Assembly: GCF_024168825.1 (NCBI RefSeq)
Contig: NZ_JALJWH010000001.1
Location: 248,001-312,000, forward strand
Source: Paenarthrobacter sp. A20
GTDB lineage: Bacteria; Actinomycetota; Actinomycetes; Actinomycetales; Micrococcaceae
Direction: 5' to 3'
Length of the DNA: 64,000 nucleotides
In this document: positions 58,188 to 64,000 of the stretch, piece after piece
Position numbering within the stretch: the first letter of the stretch is position 1
Layout of the letters: every line of letters begins with the position of its first letter
Notes under the pieces: generated by a model
Told to the model about the DNA's origin: nothing
Database searches by the model: none
The model's input: only the letters and a program-made list of their open reading frames with translations
Program-made: the position numbers and the translations under genes

Positions 58188-59675
58188 CTACTGGAGCGTC
58201 GCCGTCAATCGGGCCACGTTATCCACATACTTGGCCAACGGGGGTCTGTGCATCCAGTCATCCAACATAAGCTCACGGGACACCTCGCGATATGTGGATT
58301 CCACGGCCCGCATGAGGTCCACGGTTTCGGCGCCGAGGAGCATCACCGAGACCTCCATGTTCAGGGAGAAGGAGCGCATGTCCATGTTGCTGGAACCGAG
58401 AACGGCCACTTCGTCGTCGATGGTGAAGTGCTTGCCGTGGAGGACGTACGGCGCCCGGTACAGGTAGATACGGACACCGGCACCCAGCAGGGCTTCATAG
58501 TAGGAGCGTTGGGCATGGTGGACCAGGAACTGGTCGCCCTTTTCGGAGACGAAGAGCTCAACGTCCACTCCACGCTGCGCTGCGGTAGTGATGGCGTAGA
58601 GCAGGGAATCGTCCGGGACGAAGTAGGGGCTGCAGATGGAGATCCGGTGCTGCGCCGAGTAGATCAGGGTGTTGAACAAGCGCAGGTTGTTTTCGGTGGC
58701 GAATCCTGGACCGCTCGGCACTACCTGGGCAGTGACTCGGCCCGGAGGCGGCTGGGTTGGCAGGCGCAGCTGGTCCTCCAGTGATTCGTCCGTTTCGCTG
58801 AGCCAGTCCGTTGCGAACACCACGTTGAGCGTGGCCACGATCGGGCCCTCGAGCCGGGACATGAGCTCAACCCATTTGCGGCCCACTTTGTGGTGCTTGG
58901 GGTTGTTGTAGGAGGGTTCGATCAAATTCTGTGAGCCGGTGAACGCAACTTCGCCGTCGATGACCATGATCTTGCGGTGGTTCCTGAGGTCGGGCCGGCG
59001 CCATTGACCGTGGATGGGCAGCAGCGGCAGCATTCGCTTCCACTGGATCTTTCCTGCCTTGAGCCGCCTGATCAGGCGGCGGTACCCTTTGACGCGCAAT
59101 GTTCCGATGTGGTCGAAGAGCAGCCTGACGGTGACACCGCGGTCAGCCGCGTTTTCCAGCTCGGTGAGCAGTTCGTCCGTCACGGAGTCGCTGCTCATGA
59201 TGTAGAACTCGGCGTTGACGTAGCTCTTGGCGCCCTTGACTGCCTGGGCCATGGCTTTGATGGACTCTTCGTAGCCGGGAATCAACTCAACTTTGTTGCC
59301 GTCGACCATGGGCAATGAGCCGAGCCGGTGGTTCAGCTCTCCGGCCGACTTCACCCATTCCGGCCCGGAGTACACGCTCACGGGATCGGACAGATCGGAG
59401 GTCACCGCACGAACACGGCGATTGACCTCTTCCTGCTGCTCACGCCTGCGCCGGGACAACTTGAAGTTGCCGAAAAGCAGGAACAGGACGAACCCCACAG
59501 ATGGGATGAGAAACACAGCCAAAAGCCAAGCCATGGCGGTGGTGGGACGGCGGTTGCCGGGGATGATGCCCAGCAACACGATGCGCATGACGACTTCCGC
59601 AATGGCCCACGCTCCAAGCAACCAGGTCCACTCCTGGCCAAACGGAAAAGGAAAGAGCACCCGACAAACCCCCAC
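58188..59675 (-). CDS. cls: Cardiolipin synthase (phospholipase D family)
   Basis: The 495-residue protein has two N-terminal transmembrane helices (WTWLLGAWAIAEVVMRIVLL; AMAWLLAVFLIPSVGFVLFL) and two HKD motifs: HRKIMVIDGEVAFTGSQN (His233) and HGKHFTIDDEVAVLGSSN (His413). It joins two phosphatidylglycerol molecules, or a related pair, into cardiolipin in the membrane. A GTG start at 59675 is used here; GTG 59660 is an alternative. It is convergent with the pabB fusion and divergent from pabC. Confidence 0.94.
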   Translation of the reverse strand: MGVCRVLFPFPFGQEWTWLLGAWAIAEVVMRIVLLGIIPGNRRPTTAMAWLLAVFLIPSVGFVLFLLFGNFKLSRRRREQQEEVNRRVRAVTSDLSDPVSVYSGPEWVKSAGELNHRLGSLPMVDGNKVELIPGYEESIKAMAQAVKGAKSYVNAEFYIMSSDSVTDELLTELENAADRGVTVRLLFDHIGTLRVKGYRRLIRRLKAGKIQWKRMLPLLPIHGQWRRPDLRNHRKIMVIDGEVAFTGSQNLIEPSYNNPKHHKVGRKWVELMSRLEGPIVATLNVVFATDWLSETDESLEDQLRLPTQPPPGRVTAQVVPSGPGFATENNLRLFNTLIYSAQHRISICSPYFVPDDSLLYAITTAAQRGVDVELFVSEKGDQFLVHHAQRSYYEALLGAGVRIYLYRAPYVLHGKHFTIDDEVAVLGSSNMDMRSFSLNMEVSVMLLGAETVDLMRAVESTYREVSRELMLDDWMHRPPLAKYVDNVARLTATLQ

Positions 59676-59747
59676 AGTTCATGAACAACAGTGAGCACAG
59701 CCTATCCGGCAAAGTCCCCTCCACCGGGTCCGCACTAAGCTGGGAGC

Positions 59748-60689
59748 ATGACTTCACCTGCCCCGACGGTCCTTGTTTTCCTGGACCCGGCCTTCGAAAA
59801 CGGACGCATCGCCGATTCCAGCCAGCCTCAGCTCATGGCAACGGACCTGGGTGCCACCCGCGGCGACGGCGTGTTCGAATCGCTCCTCGCTGTCCAAGGA
59901 CGTGCCCGCAAAGTCCAGGCCCACCTGAACCGGCTGGGCAGTTCCGCGGCGGCCTTGGACTTGGCGGTCCCCGAGCAGGATGTGTGGCGCAAGGCGATCG
60001 AGACCGCCATCAACGAATTCCGCGACATCCACCCCGCACCCACGCCCGAAGAGGACGAAGTCGTCGTCAAGCTGATCGTGACACGCGGTGTTGAAGGTGC
60101 CGCCAGCCCCACATGCTGGGTACAGGCTTCGCCCTCGCCCGCGGGCAGTCGCCGGCAGCGCGAGACGGGCATCGACGTCGTACTTTTGGACCGTGGCTTC
60201 GATACCGAAGCCGGCGAACGCGCGCCATGGCTGCTCCTTGGCGCCAAGACGCTCTCCTACGCGGTCAATATGGCGGCGCTGCGCTACGCGCACAAACAGG
60301 GCGCTGACGATGCGATCTTCACATCCACTGATGGGCGTGTCCTGGAAGGCCCGACGTCCACTGTGCTGCTGGCGCATCTGGAAACGGTCGACGACGGCGA
60401 AGGTTCCGTCAGGACTGTTCGCCGCCTCATCACGCCCCAACATGACAGCGGCATTCTCCCGGGCACGTCGCAGGGTGCGCTGTTTGCCGCCGCGAAGGCT
60501 GCCGGCTGGGAGCTTGGCTACGGGCCGCTGGTACCCCAGGACCTGTTCGATGCTGATGCTGTGTGGCTCATCTCCAGCATCCGCCTGATCGCACCCGTGA
60601 ACCACATCAACGGCAAGGAAATCGGCACCCCCTCCGTGCGGAAGCAGCTCACCGCCGAACTGAACGAATTGTTCGCGGGGATCGAATAG
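59748..60689 (+). CDS. pabC: Aminodeoxychorismate lyase (PabC, class IV aminotransferase fold)
   Basis: The 313-residue protein has the class IV PLP fold: DLGATRGDGVFESLLAVQG, VKLIVTRGVEG, LLGAKTLSYAVNMAALRYA with the PLP lysine, and the phosphate-binding TSTDGRVLEGPTSTVLLA, then DSGILPGTSQGALF. It releases pyruvate from aminodeoxychorismate to give p-aminobenzoate, completing the pathway begun by the PabB fusion upstream. The intervening cardiolipin synthase lies on the other strand, so the two pab genes are not one operon. D-amino acid or branched-chain aminotransferase activity is possible but less likely here. Confidence 0.87.
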   Translation: MTSPAPTVLVFLDPAFENGRIADSSQPQLMATDLGATRGDGVFESLLAVQGRARKVQAHLNRLGSSAAALDLAVPEQDVWRKAIETAINEFRDIHPAPTPEEDEVVVKLIVTRGVEGAASPTCWVQASPSPAGSRRQRETGIDVVLLDRGFDTEAGERAPWLLLGAKTLSYAVNMAALRYAHKQGADDAIFTSTDGRVLEGPTSTVLLAHLETVDDGEGSVRTVRRLITPQHDSGILPGTSQGALFAAAKAAGWELGYGPLVPQDLFDADAVWLISSIRLIAPVNHINGKEIGTPSVRKQLTAELNELFAGIE

Positions 60690-60942
60690 GCGCTCCGATC
60701 CACAGGCATTCGCCGACGGAGCTCCGCATGGAACCTAGCAGATAACAAGTAGAGTAATTGCTCGCGTGACTCAATGATTAGGAATTCTTGGTCTCAGCCA
60801 AGAGCAATTTGTGCGTCCAATCGCATTCCTTATCCTCCTTGAAATGGTCATTACGCATGTGATGAATCTTGTTGTCGTGTTAGTTGGATCACGTCCGGCT
60901 GGTACTACTTCAGACTTTGACGGCTAACTTCCCGGAGGGAAT
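60690..60942. other. Intergenic leader before amino acid permease
   Basis: No gene is visible. GCTCCG (60691) and CGGAGC (60717) can pair as a terminator for pabC. Further on, an AT-rich stretch holds ATTGCTC at 60757-60763 and GAGCAAT at 60802-60808, a 7-bp perfect inverted repeat around TCTTGGTCTCAGCCAAGAG, which itself folds. TCCTCC near 60832 and many T-runs suggest promoter and leader DNA. GGAGGGAAT is the ribosome-binding site of the permease. Confidence 0.5.
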
Positions 60943-62397
60943 ATGGGACTCAGCTCCCCCACAAAAGCCGAAGCATCGGCAACCGAGGCGCAGTCCCGGA
61001 CTGATGCCTCAAACACAGGACTGCGCCGGTCCATGGAGGCCCGGCACCTGGTGATGATCGCCATGGGCGGCGTCATCGGCTCAGGCCTGTTCGTTAGTTC
61101 CGGATACACCATCGCCACGGCAGGGCCCCTTGGTGCGGTGCTGGCATTCCTCATCGGCGCCGTGGTGGTCTACCTGGTGATGGCCTGCCTCGGGGAGCTC
61201 GCTGTTGCGTTCCCCGTCTCAGGCGCCTTCCACATCTACGCAGCCCGGACGATCGGCCCGGCCACTGGATTCGCCACCGCCTGGCTCTATTGGCTCTGCT
61301 GGGCCGTCGCGCTAGGGTCTGAATTCACCGCAGCGGGGTTACTCATGCAGCGTTGGTTCCCTGGCGTCGACGTCTGGATCTGGTGTTTCGTGTTCGCCAC
61401 CGTACTGTTTACGCTGAACGCCATTTCATCGCGTGTCTTTGGTGAATCGGAGTTCTGGTTCGCGCTCATCAAGGTCGCCGCCGTCGTCGGCCTGATCATC
61501 CTGGGTGGCGCCGCGTTGGCAGGCTTCCACCCCCTCGCTGCGGGCGACTACCCCTCCTTTGGCGAGAACTTCACCACGCCGGACGGGCTGTTCCCGAACG
61601 GCTTCACGGGAGTCTTTGTCACCTGCCTGGCAGTGTTCTATGCGTTCTCCGGCTCCGAACTGATCGGTGTCGCCGCAGGCGAAACGGCCAACCCCGGCGC
61701 GAACATCCCCAAAGCCATGCGGACCACGGTCATCCGGCTCATGATCTTCTTTGTTGGCGCGATCGTGGTTATCGCAGCCACCATTCCCTACGAGCAAGTC
61801 AGCGTGGACGAAAGCCCGTTCGTCACCGTCTTTTCCATGCTGGGTATCCCGTACGCCGCCGACATCATGAACTTCGTGATCATCACGGCTCTTCTCTCCG
61901 CGGGCAACTGCGGGCTCTTCTCGTGTGCCCGGATGCTGTTCTCGTTGGCCGACGAAGGCCACGCGCCCAAGGCGTTCCGCAAGTTGACCAAGCGCGGCAT
62001 CCCGATGGTGGCCCTTTGCGTGAGCATGCTCGGCGGCCTGGCATCCCTGATCAGCAGCGTGGTCGCCCCGGCAACGGTCTACCTGGTTCTTGTCTCGGTG
62101 GCCGGTTTCGCGACGGTTGGTGTCTGGATGTCCATCGTCGCTTCACACTTCATCTACCGCCGGACCTTCGTCAAAAACGGTGGCGACCTCAGCACCCTCC
62201 CCTACAAGGCGCCGTTGTTCCCCCTGGTTCCGATCCTCGCGTTCGCACTGTGCGTGGTGTCGCTGATCGGTATCGCGTTCGATCCCAACCAAGTGGCGGC
62301 ACTCTTGTTCGGTGTTCCCTTCGTGGGGGCCTGCTACGCCGTCTTCTACTTCAAATACGGGCGACGGCGGTCGCTCAAGAAAGCGGTGGACGCTTAG
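60943..62397 (+). CDS. Amino acid permease (APC superfamily)
   Basis: The 484-residue protein has 12 hydrophobic helices and the APC core motif RHLVMIAMGGVIGSGLFVSSGYTIATAGP. GELAVAFPVSGAFHIYAARTIGPATGFATAWLYWL and FSGSELIGVAAGETANPGANIP follow (each quoted only in part by position: residues ~85 and ~235). This pattern is of the GABA/proline/aromatic amino acid:proton symporter subfamily. The exact substrate cannot be assigned. GGAGGGA lies 7 bp before the ATG. Its end overlaps that of the AhpD-like gene by 4 bp. Confidence 0.92.
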   Translation: MGLSSPTKAEASATEAQSRTDASNTGLRRSMEARHLVMIAMGGVIGSGLFVSSGYTIATAGPLGAVLAFLIGAVVVYLVMACLGELAVAFPVSGAFHIYAARTIGPATGFATAWLYWLCWAVALGSEFTAAGLLMQRWFPGVDVWIWCFVFATVLFTLNAISSRVFGESEFWFALIKVAAVVGLIILGGAALAGFHPLAAGDYPSFGENFTTPDGLFPNGFTGVFVTCLAVFYAFSGSELIGVAAGETANPGANIPKAMRTTVIRLMIFFVGAIVVIAATIPYEQVSVDESPFVTVFSMLGIPYAADIMNFVIITALLSAGNCGLFSCARMLFSLADEGHAPKAFRKLTKRGIPMVALCVSMLGGLASLISSVVAPATVYLVLVSVAGFATVGVWMSIVASHFIYRRTFVKNGGDLSTLPYKAPLFPLVPILAFALCVVSLIGIAFDPNQVAALLFGVPFVGACYAVFYFKYGRRRSLKKAVDA

Positions 62398-62894
62398 GGC
62401 TGCGGTGGCGCCTGCTTCTTGGCCGCCCGCACCGGGTGCTCGCTCAGAATGGACAGGCGGTTGAAGGCGTTGATTCCGATGGCAGCCATGCAGAGAACAC
62501 TGATCTGCTCGTCGCTGTAGTGCTGTCGTGCCTGGTCGAATAGCTCGGGGCTGGGCCGCGAGGAGCTCATCCGGGTGATCTGCTCGGCGATTTCCATGGC
62601 CACCACTTCGGCGGGCTCGAAGAGCTGGACTTCCTTGTAGACAGCCACCAGGGACAGCCGCTGTTCAGTCTCGCCGTACTTCAGGGCCCGGCGATGGTGA
62701 AGGTCCAGGCAGAATGCGCAGCCGTTGATCTGTGAGCAGCGATAGTTGATGAGTTCAAGGGTCCGGCGCGAAATACCGAGCCGGTCGGCCTCTTCAACAA
62801 GTTGCTGTGAATAGTGGCTCAGGGTGGCGTAGAGATCCGGCTGCTGCTTGTCCAAATAGCCGGCAAGGCGCGGCTGTGTTTCCTGTTCGGGCAT
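62394..62894 (-). CDS. AhpD-like carboxymuconolactone decarboxylase-family protein
   Basis: The 166-residue protein has the motif NGCAFCLDLHHRRALKYG with two Cys and the downstream His, plus LFEPAEVVAMEIAEQITRMS and QISVLCMAAIGINAFNRLSI. It belongs to the same alkylhydroperoxidase-like family as the ECF41 partner at 18.9 kb, but here no sigma factor is adjacent. Thiol-based peroxide reduction is the likely activity. The start ATG 62894 has no strong upstream site in the repeat-containing region. Confidence 0.88.
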   Translation of the reverse strand: MPEQETQPRLAGYLDKQQPDLYATLSHYSQQLVEEADRLGISRRTLELINYRCSQINGCAFCLDLHHRRALKYGETEQRLSLVAVYKEVQLFEPAEVVAMEIAEQITRMSSSRPSPELFDQARQHYSDEQISVLCMAAIGINAFNRLSILSEHPVRAAKKQAPPQP

Positions 62895-62929
62895 GTTTGG
62901 AGCCTAACGCAAAGGGGCCGAGCACCCTC

Positions 62930-62993
62930 AAGTGAGCGAGCGTCGGCCAAAACCCGACAGGAAGTGAGCGAGCGTCGGCCAAAACCCGACGGG
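62930..62993. repeat. Tandem 32-bp repeat (two copies)
   Basis: Two head-to-tail units, 62930-62961 and 62962-62993, differ at one base. Each contains GTGAGCGAGCGTCGGCC and AAAACCCGAC. CGTCGG and CCGACR can form a small hairpin in each unit. A third partial unit (GGTGAGAGAGGA) follows. They lie between two minus-strand genes, behind the cysteine synthase-family gene. Confidence 0.8.
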
Positions 62994-63008
62994 AGGTGAG
63001 AGAGGATC

Positions 63009-64000
63009 CTACTCGCGGGCGGAGGGGGTGTCGGCGGCGAGGCGGATGCCGTGCTCCGCCAGCCACACCGGGTTGAAGGCTTTGCTCAGGTAGTTCGTAC
63101 CGGCGTCGGGGGCTATGGCCACCACCACCGAGCCGTGGGGTGCGGCGCGCGCCACCCGCAGGGCCGCAGCCACTGCGAGCCCCGACGACGGACCCAGCGC
63201 AAGCCCTTCCTCATCGAGGAGCCGGTGCACGGTGGTGTAGACCTCATCGTTGGGGATCCGGAGGAACCGGTCCACAATGGCGCGGTCGAAGGCCTTGGGC
63301 CACTCCGGTTCCGGCCAGGAGTTGCCCACGCCGTCCACCAGGATTTCGCCGGGATGCCCGCCACTGTAGGCAGAGCCATAGGGATCAGCCCCGACGACTT
63401 CCAGATGTCCGCCAGGCCGCAGGGCAGCCACACGTTCCTTCAAGAACCGGCCATTCCCGCTGATGGTCCCACCAGTCCCGATGCCCGCAACGAAATGCGT
63501 CACCAAGCCGCCGGTCTGCTCCCAGATCTCCGGGCCAGTGGCTTCGTAGTGTGCAAGAGGATTGGCGGGGTTGTCGAACTGCATGGGCCGCCACGCACCG
63601 GGCGTCTCGGCCGTAATCCGCGCAGCCACTGCCCGGGCGTTCTCCGGCGACTCGGACGGCGCATTCCAGTCGGTCAGGATCACGCGGGCGCCGTAGTTGT
63701 GCAGCGCGGCGAGCTTCTCCTCGGAGATCGTGTCGCCCGTGACCACCACCACCGGATGCCCCGTCAGGTGGCCAATGAGCGCCAGGCCAATCCCGGTATT
63801 GCCGGACGTGCTCTCCACGATGGTGGCCCCGGGTTTCAGCTCGCCCGACCTTTCAGCCGCCCGCACCATGCTCAGCGCGGTCCGGTCCTTGATGGAGCCG
63901 CCGGGGTTTTCGGACTCGAGCTTGACGCGGATGGCGCTGCCCAGTCCGCGGCTGAGCGCCTCCAACGTCACCAGCGGAGTGTTTCCCACCTTGTCCAGAA
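63009..64000 (-). CDS. Cysteine synthase / cystathionine beta-synthase family PLP enzyme (start outside window)
   Basis: The frame reads off the window end, so the first few residues are missing; the visible part starts LDKVGNTPLVTLEAL. It contains the PLP-lysine motif GGSIKDRTALSMV, the substrate loop STSGNTGIGLALIG, the phosphate-binding GIGTGGTISGNGRFLKE and GLALGPSSGLAVAAAL. These place it in the fold II cysteine synthase/CBS group. It could make cysteine from O-acetylserine or cystathionine from homocysteine and serine; LESENPGGS and length (no CBS domains) favour a cysteine synthase-type enzyme. No sulphur pathway neighbour is visible. Confidence 0.9.
   Translation of the reverse strand, partial: LDKVGNTPLVTLEALSRGLGSAIRVKLESENPGGSIKDRTALSMVRAAERSGELKPGATIVESTSGNTGIGLALIGHLTGHPVVVVTGDTISEEKLAALHNYGARVILTDWNAPSESPENARAVAARITAETPGAWRPMQFDNPANPLAHYEATGPEIWEQTGGLVTHFVAGIGTGGTISGNGRFLKERVAALRPGGHLEVVGADPYGSAYSGGHPGEILVDGVGNSWPEPEWPKAFDRAIVDRFLRIPNDEVYTTVHRLLDEEGLALGPSSGLAVAAALRVARAAPHGSVVVAIAPDAGTNYLSKAFNPVWLAEHGIRLAADTPSARE

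Overview
The window is high-GC, gene-dense actinobacterial chromosome. The closest fit is a soil Micrococcaceae such as Arthrobacter or Paenarthrobacter. This rests on base composition, frequent GTG starts and 4-bp start/stop overlaps, a copper amine oxidase very like the Arthrobacter globiformis phenylethylamine oxidase, and the style of the ars and ECF sigma factor neighbourhoods. The genus is an inference. I found no tRNA, rRNA, insertion sequence or CRISPR array.

Region 1 (1-6 kb): the 3' part of a PhoD-like phosphatase, then a decayed toxin-immunity locus. A free-standing PD-(D/E)XK (Tox-REase-like) toxin tip carries an in-frame TAG. It is followed after 28 bp by a ~400-residue immunity-like gene and two paralogues on the other strand, one of them frameshifted in a homopolymer run.

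Region 2 (6-17.5 kb): a compact contractile injection system (CIS) operon. In order it encodes a Pvc16-like cap, a sheath with an acidic insertion, a tube, a repeat-rich proline protein, a spike adaptor, a VgrG-type spike, a PAAR-like tip, a gp25 wedge, a baseplate J protein fused to a beta-propeller, a tail protein I, and two membrane-anchored proteins, the second with PASTA repeats. No AAA+ ATPase, tape measure, capsid, terminase, lysis gene or integrase is present.

Region 3 (17.5-29.5 kb): alanine aminotransferase, an ECF41 sigma factor with its carboxymuconolactone decarboxylase-family partner, a TetR-controlled amine oxidase with a membrane protein, an HTH/nucleotidyltransferase pair whose second gene carries an amber codon, a LysE exporter, an aldehyde dehydrogenase that could take the aldehydes made by the amine oxidase, a frameshifted small membrane protein and prephenate dehydratase.

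Region 4 (29.5-37.7 kb): a metal and metalloid island. It holds ArsR/CDF efflux, a DsbA-like protein, an Nramp transporter, and divergent ars operons (arsR-arsN against acr3-arsC-trxB-flavoprotein).

Region 5 (37.7-64 kb): a PEP-utilising mobile-domain protein without an ATP-grasp half, an MMPL pump with its MarR regulator, a methyltransferase, an ECF42-type sigma factor with a YCII/DGPF partner, an aldo/keto reductase, DinB, a second LysE, and a LacI-controlled nucleoside catabolism operon (nucleoside hydrolase, MFS transporter, ribokinase). Further on are a TetR/membrane protein pair, an exported M60-type peptidase, a low-molecular-weight phosphatase, a P-loop kinase-PabB fusion with PabC nearby, cardiolipin synthase, an amino acid permease, an AhpD-like protein and a cysteine synthase-family enzyme cut by the window end. 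Three copies of a dispersed palindrome sit exactly at gene ends (18.8, 28.1 and 52.7 kb) and probably act as bidirectional terminators.
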